In this document: piece by piece, positions 39,723-48,690 of the stretch
How the letters are laid out: every line of letters starts with the position of its first letter
Numbering within the stretch: position 1 is the first letter of the stretch
Assembly: GCF_009883795.1 (NCBI RefSeq)
Contig: NZ_CP033868.1
Location: forward strand, 493,501 to 557,500
From: Coxiella endosymbiont of Amblyomma sculptum
Lineage (GTDB): Bacteria > Pseudomonadota > Gammaproteobacteria > Coxiellales > Coxiellaceae
DNA length: 64,000 nt
Reading direction: 5' to 3'
Position numbers and translations under genes: made by a program
Notes under the pieces: model-generated
What the model was told of the DNA's origin: nothing
The model's database searches: none
What the model saw: only the letters and a program-made list of their open reading frames with translations

Positions 39723-40679
39723 CTAACTAATCGACATAGAGAGAGGAGTTTTCAGACCCAATCGGTTTAATAAACTGAAATCTCGACTCTGCTCAGGATT
39801 TTTTGCTGTTAACAATTTATCTCCGCAAAAGATCGAATTGGCGCCTGCCATAAAACACCACGCTTGCAATTCGTCAGTCATTTCCTCACGCCCTGCAGAC
39901 AAACGAACTACTGATTTTGGAAACATAATCCTGGCCACTGCAACAGTCTTTACGAACTCAAAAGGATCCAAAGGTTTCGTATTTTCTAAAGGTGTACCTT
40001 TCATAGGAATAAGTTGATTAATTGGAATACTTGCCGGAGCTTCAGGAAGCTGACTGAGTTGTAATAATAATCCAATCCGGTCTTCTCGAGATTCCCCCAT
40101 TCCCAAAATCCCACCACAACAAACATTAATTCCAGCATTTCTCACATTTCTTAAAGTATCAATACGGTCTTGATAAGATCGAGTAGTGACAATCTTCTGA
40201 TAAAAATCAGGAGAAGTGTCCAGATTGTGGTTATAGAAATCTAATCCTGCTTGCTTCAGTTCACAAGCTTGCTGTGCGTCAAGCATTCCTAGAGTTACGC
40301 AGGTTTCTAGTCCCAGCGCTTTGACCGCCTTAATCATTTCAAGAACTTGTGAAAGCTGCTGTTTGGGTGGATTTCTCCACGCTGCGCCCATGCAAAAACG
40401 CTTAGAACCGTTCTTTTTAGCAATCTTAGCCTGCTGGACAACCGTATCAATGTCCACCAATTTCTCTCGTTCAAGACCGGTCTTGTAATGACCACTTTGG
40501 GTGCAATAAGAACAATCTTCTGGACAAGCTCCAGTTTTTATACTTGATAGCGTACAAAATTCCATTTCTGTAACATCAAAATGCGCCCGATGTACACTGT
40601 AGGCTTTGAAAAGCAATTCGAAAAACGGTAACTCAAACAAACGAAAAACGGACGGATGATTCCAAGTATTTTCTTGCAT
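39723..40679 (-). CDS. bioB: Biotin synthase BioB
   Basis: Radical-SAM enzyme inserting sulfur into dethiobiotin. 318 residues from ATG 40679. The radical-SAM cysteines are Cys52, Cys56 and Cys59 in [10 protein letters not shown]; [2Fe-2S] ligands lie in FCMGAAW, CVTLGML and the [11 protein letters not shown] region, with Arg near the end in VRLSAGRE. First gene of bioBFHCD. GAGGG 8 bases before the ATG is the likely ribosome-binding site and is paired in a small hairpin (see separate entry). Confidence 0.95.
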   Translation of the reverse strand: MQENTWNHPSVFRLFELPFFELLFKAYSVHRAHFDVTEMEFCTLSSIKTGACPEDCSYCTQSGHYKTGLEREKLVDIDTVVQQAKIAKKNGSKRFCMGAAWRNPPKQQLSQVLEMIKAVKALGLETCVTLGMLDAQQACELKQAGLDFYNHNLDTSPDFYQKIVTTRSYQDRIDTLRNVRNAGINVCCGGILGMGESREDRIGLLLQLSQLPEAPASIPINQLIPMKGTPLENTKPLDPFEFVKTVAVARIMFPKSVVRLSAGREEMTDELQAWCFMAGANSIFCGDKLLTAKNPEQSRDFSLLNRLGLKTPLSMSIS

Positions 40680-40680
40680 C

Positions 40681-40706
40681 AAAAAAACCCTCTTTGTAGA
40701 TGAGGG
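40681..40706 (-). promoter_or_regulatory. Leader hairpin that covers the bioB ribosome-binding site
   Basis: On the minus strand CCCTC (40706-40702) pairs with GAGGG (40692-40688), loop of 9, followed by seven T (40687-40681), one G and the bioB ATG. The GAGGG arm is also the only Shine-Dalgarno-like sequence before bioB. The shape is both terminator-like and ribosome-site-occluding. Short stem, so stability is modest; regulatory role is inference. Confidence 0.45.
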
Positions 40707-40744
40707 AGAAGAGTCTATAATAGACTTTTCGATCAGTCAATCAA
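40694..40744. promoter_or_regulatory. Face-to-face bioA/bioB promoters sharing a palindromic -10
   Basis: Plus strand, for bioA: TTGTAG (40694-40699), 16 bases, TATAAT (40716-40721). Minus strand, for bioB: TTGATT (complement of 40739-40744), 16 bases, TATTAT (complement of 40717-40722). The two -10 boxes lie in the palindrome GTCTATAATAGAC (40713-40725, with one central base), so only one polymerase can bind at a time. No copy of the BirA operator (TTGTAAACC, spacer, GGTTTACAA) is visible. Confidence 0.65.
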
Positions 40745-40761
40745 AATTAAAGAGTAACGCG

Positions 40762-42087
40762 ATGAAATCTATTGAATTTTTGGATCTTAAGTACATTTGG
40801 CATCCTTGTTCGCAGATGAAAGATTATGAGGAATTTAAACCACTAGTAATTAAAAGCGCTTCTGGTAGTTTCATTAAATTGCAGAACGGAAAGAAACTAA
40901 TTGACGCCATTTCTAGTTGGTGGTGTAAATCATTGGGGCACAATCATCCCGCATTAAAAAAAGCTTTGAAAAAGCAATTAAAAAAATTCGAGCATGTTAT
41001 TTCCGTCAATACAACCCATAAAGTTATTGTCGAGCTTGCTTGTCGCTTGACCGAATTGATGCCTGCCTTAAATAAGGTATTTTATGCAGGAGATGGTTCC
41101 TGCGCTATTGAAATTGCAATGAAGATGAGTCTGCATTCAAGAATCATCACTGGTAATAAAAAACGAACAAAATTTATTGCTTTGAGAAACGGTTATCACG
41201 GAGAAACTGTGGGTGCTCTTAGCGTGAGCGATCTTGGGCTCTACCGATCCCCATATACAACGATGTTGTTTGAACCTTTTTTTATTAGCGAAATCCCTTA
41301 TGTTTCCAGTACTAGTGATGTTCATTGGAATAATTGTTCCTATCAGTGGACAGTTGTCGAACGTGCACTCGAACCATATACAGAACTTGCTACAGCTGTC
41401 ATATTAGAACCTATTGTCCAAGGAGCCGCTGGTATGAAAATTTATAGTCAAGATTTCTTATCTCGATTGTCAAAATGGGCTAAAACCCATAATGTTCATT
41501 TGATCGCAGATGAAGTAATGACGGGTATAGGAAGAACAGGGAAAATGCTGGCTTGTGAGCACGCTAAGATTATTCCTGATTTTGTTTGTCTTTCTAAAGG
41601 TCTTACTTCGGGTTGGTTGCCTTTTAGTGTAGTTCTAACTAGCGAGGAAATATTCAATTATTTTTACGACGTCTATGAAACTAATAAGGCTTTCCTTCAT
41701 TCTCATACCTATTCAGGGAACGCCTTAGGAGCCAGCGTTGCGCTTGCTACGTTACGAATTTTTCGTAAAGAAAACCTTTGCGAGAGAGTCTCTGTATTGG
41801 AAAAGGTTCTGCGTAAAAATATGAATATTGTCGCCGAACGCACAGGACAACTGTCGAACATTCGAAGCATTGGTGCTGTAGTTGCAGCTGATTTACACCA
41901 GAATCCCGTTCACCCCCGATTGGGATACGAAATCTGTAAAGAATCTGTAAAACTTGGTGCTCTACTGCGTCCTTTGGGAAATACAATTTATTGGACACCA
42001 CCACTTAATATCGATCTGTTCTTAATAGAAAAATTGAGAAACATCACTATCGACGCGATAAAACGGGTCTGCGCTCGTTCATCGTAA
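40762..42087 (+). CDS. bioA: Adenosylmethionine-8-amino-7-oxononanoate aminotransferase BioA
   Basis: Makes 7,8-diaminononanoate using SAM as amino donor. 441 residues. N-terminal YIWHPCSQMKDYEEF, including the substrate Trp-His region typical of BioA, then SSWWCKSLGHNHPAL, FYAGDGSCAIEIAMKM, NGYHGETVGALS, IADEVMTGIGRTGKM with the PLP Asp and CLSKGLTSGWLPFS with the PLP Lys. Transcribed divergently from bioBFHCD; the 79-base gap carries both promoters. Confidence 0.95.
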   Translation: MKSIEFLDLKYIWHPCSQMKDYEEFKPLVIKSASGSFIKLQNGKKLIDAISSWWCKSLGHNHPALKKALKKQLKKFEHVISVNTTHKVIVELACRLTELMPALNKVFYAGDGSCAIEIAMKMSLHSRIITGNKKRTKFIALRNGYHGETVGALSVSDLGLYRSPYTTMLFEPFFISEIPYVSSTSDVHWNNCSYQWTVVERALEPYTELATAVILEPIVQGAAGMKIYSQDFLSRLSKWAKTHNVHLIADEVMTGIGRTGKMLACEHAKIIPDFVCLSKGLTSGWLPFSVVLTSEEIFNYFYDVYETNKAFLHSHTYSGNALGASVALATLRIFRKENLCERVSVLEKVLRKNMNIVAERTGQLSNIRSIGAVVAADLHQNPVHPRLGYEICKESVKLGALLRPLGNTIYWTPPLNIDLFLIEKLRNITIDAIKRVCARSS

Positions 42088-42270
42088 TTTGTCTTATAAT
42101 TTTTTCGACTTTTGTCTGAATATCGATTTTTTATAGAAGGCGATATCCACCGTTTGGTATATTGGTATATCTTATTGGTATATCTTAATGTGGTAAACTC
42201 GATTCGTTAGTTTTTTGTTTGCGGCGCGATTGAAATGCGTTCTTACAACAAAAGACAAAAGAAGACAGAA

Positions 42271-42357
42271 TGCCCTGGGCCGGATTCGAACCGGCATGGG
42301 TTTGTTTTTCCCGAGGGATTTTAAGTCCCTTGCGTCTACCTATTCCGCCACCCGGGC
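42271..42357 (-). tRNA. tRNA-Leu(TAA)
   Basis: 87-base class II tRNA with long variable arm. Anticodon stem AGGGA/TCCCT, loop CTTAAAA, anticodon TAA. T arm GCCGGTTCGAATCCGGC. The acceptor strands GCCCGGG and CCAGGGC leave a G5-A68 mismatch, while the other six pairs are good. Discriminator A; CCA not encoded. Third member of the pgsA-Gly-Cys-Leu tRNA order known from E. coli (glyW-cysT-leuZ). Confidence 0.92.
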
Positions 42358-42422
42358 TTTTTTGAAAAAACTGAATTCTTGTTACTATTTGTTCCTAAAG
42401 GATGAAAACTCTTTTTCAAAGA

Positions 42423-42493
42423 AGGCTGGGGCCGGATTCGAACCGGCATAGACGGCTTTGCAGGCCGTTACATGACCATTCTGCCACCCAGCC
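42423..42493 (-). tRNA. tRNA-Cys(GCA)
   Basis: 71-base cloverleaf. Acceptor GGCTGGG pairs perfectly with CCCAGCC; discriminator T, the identity base for cysteine. Anticodon loop CTGCAAA gives GCA. T arm GCCGGTTCGAATCCGGC. CCA not encoded. 65 bases upstream of tRNA-Leu(TAA) on the same strand. Confidence 0.96.
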
Positions 42494-42887
<394 letters not shown>

Positions 42888-42932
42888 TTACCCAAAAATT
42901 CTTCATCAGCGATTAAACACATATGGCTATTA

Positions 42933-43493
42933 TTATCTTTCGTAAAAAGTTGTCAAGTCTCGCCATGTTATTTTTAGATAAATAACCATCGTCCAGATTG
43001 TCAAAAGAGCGGTAATCCACAATAAGACCACTCCGGTTACTAATATCCAAGATGATGTTTTGGGCGCATACCAAATTAACAGAATCAAAGCTACCATTTG
43101 AAAAGTGGTTTTGATCTTCGATAGAAAGGTTACGGTCATGCTAGCGCGTTTCCCCAATTCTGCCATCCATTCTCGTAGAGCAGAAATAATTATTTCTCGA
43201 CAAATTATAATAGCTCCGGGAATTGATAGATAATTTGTATAGCATTCGCCTATTACTAAAACCAAAGCTGCCCCTACAAGCAATTTGTCGACTACGGGAT
43301 CTAAGAACGCGCCTAAATCTGTCGTTTGCGAAAGACTGCGAGCTATGTATCCATCCAACCAATCTGTTATTCCCGCAAACACAAAAACGATAGCAGCGGT
43401 GGGATGAGCCCATCGAGAAGGCAAATAGTAAAAAAGACCGAAAATAGGAATAGAAGATAGTCGAACTAAGGTAAGAAAAATTGCGATATTCAT
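42933..43493 (-). CDS. pgsA: CDP-diacylglycerol--glycerol-3-phosphate 3-phosphatidyltransferase
   Basis: Makes phosphatidylglycerophosphate, the precursor of phosphatidylglycerol and cardiolipin; inner-membrane enzyme. 186 residues with about four to six hydrophobic segments. The full CDP-alcohol motif is present: Asp47-Gly48, Ala51-Arg52, Gly61, Asp65 and Asp69 in DWLDGYIARSLSQTTDLGAF and DPVVDK. Followed by tRNA-Gly, -Cys and -Leu as in E. coli. A longer shifted frame over the same region is not coding. Confidence 0.95.
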   Translation of the reverse strand: MNIAIFLTLVRLSSIPIFGLFYYLPSRWAHPTAAIVFVFAGITDWLDGYIARSLSQTTDLGAFLDPVVDKLLVGAALVLVIGECYTNYLSIPGAIIICREIIISALREWMAELGKRASMTVTFLSKIKTTFQMVALILLIWYAPKTSSWILVTGVVLLWITALLTIWTMVIYLKITWRDLTTFYER

Positions 43494-43639
43494 AATAATT
43501 TAACAACAAAGGGAATTTTCTACTCTACACACTTGTCTCATTCGAAACAACAACCTTGAATATAAACAAACGAATCCACAGAAAGAAAAACATAAATAGA
43601 TTTTATAGGGGAGCTTATAAAAGTTTGACAGAATCTGAA

Positions 43640-43725
43640 CGGAGAGACAGGGATTCGAACCCTGGAAGGAAATTTTTCCTCAACGGTTTTCAAGACCGCC
43701 GCAATAACCACTCTGCCATCTCTCC
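43640..43725 (-). tRNA. tRNA-Ser(TGA)
   Basis: 86-base class II tRNA. Acceptor GGAGAGA pairs with TCTCTCC; discriminator G, a serine identity element. Anticodon stem CGGT(C)/(A)ACCG, loop CTTGAAA, anticodon TGA. Long variable arm GAGGAAAAATTTCCTTC. T arm CAGGGTTCGAATCCCTG. CCA not encoded. Confidence 0.95.
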
Positions 43726-43879
43726 GAGGGCACGCAAGACAAATCTTGGTGTAAATCGTAAATATGGAAGAAAACAGAAACTTTGGAATCCGTTTGAGCG
43801 CAATTTAAATCTAAGATATAAACTCCGTATTGTTTCAACAAAACGCATTAAGCAGTGTATTTTCTCAATAATTATAAAT

Positions 43880-45160
43880 TTAGGCGGAAATCGACAAATA
43901 GTTCATACCGCCCATATAGGATTTTAATACTTCTGGGACACGAATTCTTCCATCTGATTGCTGATAATTTTCCATAACAGCAATCAGAGTACGACCTACA
44001 GCAAGACCAGAACCATTGAGTGTATGAAGAAATGTGGGTTTTTTTGCTTTAGTATTTCTCCAACGTGCTTGTATTCGACGAGCTTGAAAGTCTTCGCAAT
44101 TACTGCAAGACGAAATTTCTCGATATCTTCGTTGAGCTGGTAACCACACTTCTAAATCGTAAGTCTTAGCGGAAGCAAATCCTAAATTACCAGTGCAAAG
44201 CTCTACCACTCGATAAGGAAGATTTAAGAATTGCAATACTTTTTCAGCTTGTTTGGTCAATTCTTCTAAGGCCCGATATGAGCTTTCTGGATGCACCAAC
44301 TGAATGAGTTCTACTTTTTGAAATTGATGCTGGCGCATCATTCCGCGAACATCCCTTCCATAAGAACCCGCCTCACTTCGAAAACACGGAGTTTGAGCCA
44401 CCCACTTTTTGGGCAACTGCTCACTTTTAAAAATCTTATCTCGTGCCAAATTGACTAAAGGAACTTCTGCTGTTGGAATCAAGAAAAAATCCGATGTTCC
44501 TTCCGAAATTCTAAACTGATCTTTCCGAAATTTAGGAAGCTGTCCCGTGCCGTACAAACACTCCTCATGGACTAGATAGGGAACATATACCTCTTGGTAT
44601 CCGTGATTTTCGATATGCAAATCTAGCATAAATTGCTCTAGAGCTCTTTGCATACGAGCTAATTCACCATACAACACAACAAATCGAGTTCCTGACAATT
44701 TGGTAGCGGCTTCAAAATCTAATTGCCCTCTACCCAAATCGGTATGATCTTTAGGGGTGAAATTGAAGGAAGACGGCTTCCCCCATTTACGAATTTCTCG
44801 ATTTTCATATCCATTCTTTCCCTCTGGGACAGAATCATGAGGTAAATTTGGAAGCGACAATTGGAAATGCGACAATTCTTTCCGGATGACATTCAGCGAA
44901 TTTTCATATCGATTTAACTGATCTTTTAAATAAGACATATCCAATATTAAAGGGGTAATGTCCTCATTTCTTAATTTGGTCATTTTAATTGATTGTGACA
45001 ACTGATTGCTTTGGGTTTGTAGTAGTTGAGTTGTTGTTTGATAGAATTTTCTCTTCTTTTCGAGTTCCAAAAAAATCCCTTTATCGAATCGAAAACCACG
45101 AAGGTGTAACTTTCGCGCCACTTCGTCTAAATTTTGTCGTAACAGTTTAGGGTTTAGCAC
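43880..45160 (-). CDS. serS: Seryl-tRNA synthetase
   Basis: Class II synthetase, 426 residues. N-terminal helical arm (about residues 30-100) that reaches the long variable arm of tRNA-Ser, then motif 2 (TPCFRSEAGSYGRDVRGMMRQHQF) in two halves and motif 3 (NGSGLAVGRTLIAVMENYQ). Also TAEVPLVNL and EISSCSNCEDFQARR. GTG 45160 is the start that fits the family N-terminus MLNPKLLRQN. The bases just before it read ACCTCCT, the anti-Shine-Dalgarno itself, so no ribosome-binding site is present. In relatives rarA and lolA separate serS from ftsK; here only 226 bases do. Confidence 0.95.
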   Translation of the reverse strand: MLNPKLLRQNLDEVARKLHLRGFRFDKGIFLELEKKRKFYQTTTQLLQTQSNQLSQSIKMTKLRNEDITPLILDMSYLKDQLNRYENSLNVIRKELSHFQLSLPNLPHDSVPEGKNGYENREIRKWGKPSSFNFTPKDHTDLGRGQLDFEAATKLSGTRFVVLYGELARMQRALEQFMLDLHIENHGYQEVYVPYLVHEECLYGTGQLPKFRKDQFRISEGTSDFFLIPTAEVPLVNLARDKIFKSEQLPKKWVAQTPCFRSEAGSYGRDVRGMMRQHQFQKVELIQLVHPESSYRALEELTKQAEKVLQFLNLPYRVVELCTGNLGFASAKTYDLEVWLPAQRRYREISSCSNCEDFQARRIQARWRNTKAKKPTFLHTLNGSGLAVGRTLIAVMENYQQSDGRIRVPEVLKSYMGGMNYLSISA

Positions 45161-45274
45161 AGGAGGTTTCTTTTCATTTCGTACAAAAATATATAAAATG
45201 CAGCTTACCTATACTTTATAGCATACGAGGATAATACCAAAAGATAAAGATGAAAATGGTAAATTCTCTCCCAA

Positions 45275-45386
45275 TTATAGAATCGTAGAATCGTCCACAA
45301 CTGAAGATATGAATTTAGCGATGTGCTTACTTGCAACTATCTGCTGCCCTGTTGAAATATTTCTTATATGTAATACGTATTAGATT
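45275..45386 (-). pseudogene. Vestige of the FtsK gamma domain
   Basis: Immediately after the ftsK stop and in the same frame the translation continues LIRITYKKYFNRAADSCK, then a stop and AHR. The FNRAA core and the preceding LIR resemble the gamma winged-helix signature 'VQR.F.IGYNRAARI.E'. The acidic linker that normally joins beta and gamma domains is absent. Short and therefore uncertain. Confidence 0.45.
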
Positions 45387-47381
45387 TCACTTTAATTTTT
45401 TCCAGTACTCTACCGTGCGACGTACTTCTTCGTCTCCAACATAAGATCCGTGTATACGCATTGGAATTCCAGAACCTGATGCTAGGTAAAGAAAATCCCC
45501 ACAACCCAATAATTGTTCTGCACCTTGTCGATCCAATATAGTACGCGAATCTATTTTTGAAGAAACTTGGAAAGCAATGCGAGCAGGAATATTGGCTTTG
45601 ATCGATCCAGTGATAATATCCACTGAGGGTCTCTGGGTTGCAAAAACCAAATGAATACCCGCCGCGCGAGATTTTTGCGCTAGACGAACGACGAGAGCTT
45701 CAATTTTTTTGTCAGTCGCTACCATTATATCGGAAAATTCATCTGCCATTACTACAATTTGAGGCAATCCTTGAAATTCAATCGGATTATTCGATCGCCT
45801 AAAACTGTGAGAAAACGTTTTGGTTTCGTCAACTTTTTTTTGTATTTTGGCATTGTAGCTGGAGACATTGCGTACTCCAAATAAGGCCATAAGATGATAA
45901 CGTCGCTCCATTTCGGAAATACACCACTGTAATGCCGAAGCGGCTTCTTTCACATCGGTTACTACAGCACTAAGTAGATGTGGTATGCCTTCATAAACAG
46001 AAAATTCTATCATTTTTGGATCGATAAGAATCAATTTTATCTGTTCTGGAGTAGATTTGTAGAGCAAACTTAGTAACATGACGTTTAGATTGATTGATTT
46101 TCCAGAACCAGTTGTACCAGCTACTAACAAATGAGGCATGTTTCCTAGATCAACGATGACCGGACGTCCGGTAATATCTTGTCCCAATGCCAGTGTTAAA
46201 CTAGATTGTGCATTTCGATATTGATCAGTGGACAACACTTCATATAGAGTGACTTTCTTTCGGATTTTATTAGGAATTTCAATACCGATAACTGATTTTC
46301 CTGGAATAATTTCTACTATTCGAACATTAGCTACTGACAAAGAGCGAGCCAAATCTTTCTCTAAATTTACTATTCGACTTACTTTTGTTCCGGTGGACAG
46401 TGCCAATTCAAAACGAGTTATCACAGGACCAGATTGTGTGACCACTACTCGAGATTGTACCCCAAAATCTGATAGACACAATTCCAATTCTGTAGATTTT
46501 TTTTGCAATTCTTCTGTGGAACAAAAAGTATTATGAGTTCCATCGGGTTTATCCAGCAAAGAAGGATCCGGAATGATCAAAGAATTCTTGAAATAAGACG
46601 TTTTGTATTCTGCTAGCGCGAAGCGATGATGTACAATGGTTTTTGATGATCTATTATACGATGACCCCCCCTTATGTTGTTGGGATTCTGAAATGATCGT
46701 TTCCTTTTTATCTCTTCTGTTTCCAAATAATTTTTTAGGAAGAAAACTCCTATACGGAATTATCTGTGACTTCATTCGCGTTAGCATTACCATCAAACTT
46801 TTACATAGAGTTTCTAAAGATCGAAACCAAGATAATCCAGTAAAAAAAGTAATTCCAGTCATGAAGGAAGAAATCAAAATTAATGAAGTACCTGTCTTAT
46901 TGCAAACAGACAGTAAAGTCTTTGCTAAGATAGTGCCAAGTACTCCTCCCGAATCAAAGGAAAGACGAGGAGATAGATAAGGAAAATACACGAAGGCTAG
47001 TGCAGAGCTGGATAGTAACACCAACAAAAAACCTGAAAAATACAAAGACCATATTATAAAAGAACTAAACCGTCCTAGATGTCGATTTTTGAAGAGAATC
47101 CATCCAAAAAAAGAAATTACTGGAGGAAAAAGATAGGCCAGATATCCCGTCGTATGCAAAAAAAAATTAGAAAGACGTGCTCCTATTTTTCCTGTAATAT
47201 TTTTTATTCGTCTATTTGTTATGTCGTGCAAAAAACTAAAGTCCGATGCATGATGACTTAAGAGAGAAAGAAAAAGGAAAATAGAAAAAGCAAGCGTCAA
47301 AATGAGGAATCCTTCACATATACGATACCGCAGATTTCTCTCTGTACGATTTCTTGCTCTGTTATTGAATTGTTTGCGCAT
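45387..47381 (-). CDS. ftsK: DNA translocase FtsK, C-terminally truncated
   Basis: Septal hexameric DNA pump for chromosome segregation. 664 residues from ATG 47381 (AAAGGACAAAG upstream); a longer in-frame start at 47495 is unlikely. N-terminal four membrane segments, a short linker (much shorter than the 600-residue E. coli linker), alpha/beta motor with Walker A VAGTTGSGKS, Walker B QIVVMADEFSD, MERRYHLMALFGVRNVSSYN and FATQRPSVDIITGSIKANIP. It ends at DEEVRRTVEYWKKLK, the end of the beta domain: the gamma domain that reads KOPS sites and activates XerCD is missing. Confidence 0.9.
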   Translation of the reverse strand: MRKQFNNRARNRTERNLRYRICEGFLILTLAFSIFLFLSLLSHHASDFSFLHDITNRRIKNITGKIGARLSNFFLHTTGYLAYLFPPVISFFGWILFKNRHLGRFSSFIIWSLYFSGFLLVLLSSSALAFVYFPYLSPRLSFDSGGVLGTILAKTLLSVCNKTGTSLILISSFMTGITFFTGLSWFRSLETLCKSLMVMLTRMKSQIIPYRSFLPKKLFGNRRDKKETIISESQQHKGGSSYNRSSKTIVHHRFALAEYKTSYFKNSLIIPDPSLLDKPDGTHNTFCSTEELQKKSTELELCLSDFGVQSRVVVTQSGPVITRFELALSTGTKVSRIVNLEKDLARSLSVANVRIVEIIPGKSVIGIEIPNKIRKKVTLYEVLSTDQYRNAQSSLTLALGQDITGRPVIVDLGNMPHLLVAGTTGSGKSINLNVMLLSLLYKSTPEQIKLILIDPKMIEFSVYEGIPHLLSAVVTDVKEAASALQWCISEMERRYHLMALFGVRNVSSYNAKIQKKVDETKTFSHSFRRSNNPIEFQGLPQIVVMADEFSDIMVATDKKIEALVVRLAQKSRAAGIHLVFATQRPSVDIITGSIKANIPARIAFQVSSKIDSRTILDRQGAEQLLGCGDFLYLASGSGIPMRIHGSYVGDEEVRRTVEYWKKLK

Positions 47382-47515
47382 CTTTGTCCTTTCGTTTTTT
47401 CCTTTGTGTTGCAAAGAAAATTTTCTGATTCTAATTAGCGTAAGCACTGGATAGGTGCAATCAATATGATAGAATGGAGTTCTGTTCGTTAGCAAATGGT
47501 TTCGATTGTGACGTT

Positions 47516-48481
47516 ATGAATAAGAAAAAACACCACGATCTTATTATTCTAGGTTCGGGTCCAGCTGGTTGTACCGCAGCCATATATGCAGCTCGTGCCA
47601 ATCTAAATCCTGTCATGATTACTGGAACTACACAAGGAGGACAATTGATGAATACAACGAATGTAGACAATTGGCCAGGAGAAGAATCGGGATTACAAGG
47701 TCCGAAACTTATGATGAAGATGCAGAAGCACGCAGAACGTGTTGGTACAAAGAGTATTTTCGATCATATTCGTAAAGCCGATTTAAGACAGCGCCCCTTT
47801 CTTCTTATCGGGAGCAATAATGATGACGTTTATACATGCAATGCATTGATCGTTGCTACAGGATCTTCCGCTCGAAGTCTAGGATTGCCTCTAGAGGAGT
47901 TTTATTTAGGAAAAGGAATTTCAACATGCGCTACCTGCGATGGATTTTTTTATCGGGGAAAGACAGTAGCTGTGGTAGGTGGAGGAAATACAGCTGTAGA
48001 AGAAGCTCTTTATCTTTCTCGTATTGTGTCTCGCGTAGTGCTAATTCATCGGCGCGACAAACTTCGTGCCGAAAAGATGCTTACCGTGCGATTAATGAAA
48101 CAAGTGGAACAAGGTAAAGTATCTATTGAATGGAACCATGTGGTCGATAAAATTTTCGGAAGCGATAAAAACATCACCGGAATCTATCTCAAAAGTACTA
48201 CGGATAAAAACATTCGAAAGCTTTTTATAGATGGACTATTCATAGCGATTGGACATGATCCTAATACAAAAATTTTTGAGGGGCAATTGGATATGAACAA
48301 ATTTGGATATCTGTATACTAAAACAGAATTGGAAAAAGGTAGAACAACTTTAACCAATATTCTTGGTGTATTCGCTGCAGGCGACGTAACCGACGATACG
48401 TATCGGCAAGCTGTTACCGCTTCCGGTATGGGTTGTATGGCTGCTTTAGACGCCGAGCGTTATCTGGACAATTTATACTAG
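47516..48481 (+). CDS. trxB: Thioredoxin reductase
   Basis: FAD/NADPH disulfide reductase that recycles thioredoxin. 321 residues from ATG 47516, the start matching the family (KKHHDLIILGSGPAG, FAD site at residues 13-18); an ATG at 47474 would add 14 unconserved residues. Redox centre CATC at Cys138 and Cys141 followed by DGFFY, NADPH site VVGGGNTAVEEALYLS with HRRDKLRAE, and C-terminal GVFAAGDVTDDTYRQAVTA. Divergent from ftsK with 134 bases between. Confidence 0.96.
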   Translation: MNKKKHHDLIILGSGPAGCTAAIYAARANLNPVMITGTTQGGQLMNTTNVDNWPGEESGLQGPKLMMKMQKHAERVGTKSIFDHIRKADLRQRPFLLIGSNNDDVYTCNALIVATGSSARSLGLPLEEFYLGKGISTCATCDGFFYRGKTVAVVGGGNTAVEEALYLSRIVSRVVLIHRRDKLRAEKMLTVRLMKQVEQGKVSIEWNHVVDKIFGSDKNITGIYLKSTTDKNIRKLFIDGLFIAIGHDPNTKIFEGQLDMNKFGYLYTKTELEKGRTTLTNILGVFAAGDVTDDTYRQAVTASGMGCMAALDAERYLDNLY

Positions 48482-48486
48482 ACCTT

Positions 48487-48525
48487 GAGAATTTTTTATA
48501 TTCTCTTATTCTCTTTCTTTCTTCT
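48487..48525 (+). terminator. Possible terminator after trxB
   Basis: GAGAAT (48487-48492) pairs with ATTCTC (48500-48505), 7-base loop, followed by a T-rich pyrimidine run. It starts 6 bases after the trxB stop. The stem is short and AT-rich, so this is tentative. The rest of the gap to infA (48526-48690) holds no remnant I recognise. Confidence 0.5.
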
Positions 48526-48690
48526 GTACTTTAATTTGAACCATATTTCTAATTTAGATCATAATTGAAGATTTCTTGTATTATTAAAGTACCAGTGGCA
48601 ATTAGTTGGTTATTTCATCATTCCTTCCTTAATTCTTGATTAAAAAAATTGTTTCAGGCATATTGAGTTCTTTTATTTAAGAAAAATACC

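Noticed and set aside
45161-45274. lolA or rarA remnant between ftsK and serS
   Set aside because: No recognisable segment of either family; only the ftsK gamma-like vestige next to the ftsK stop is arguable.
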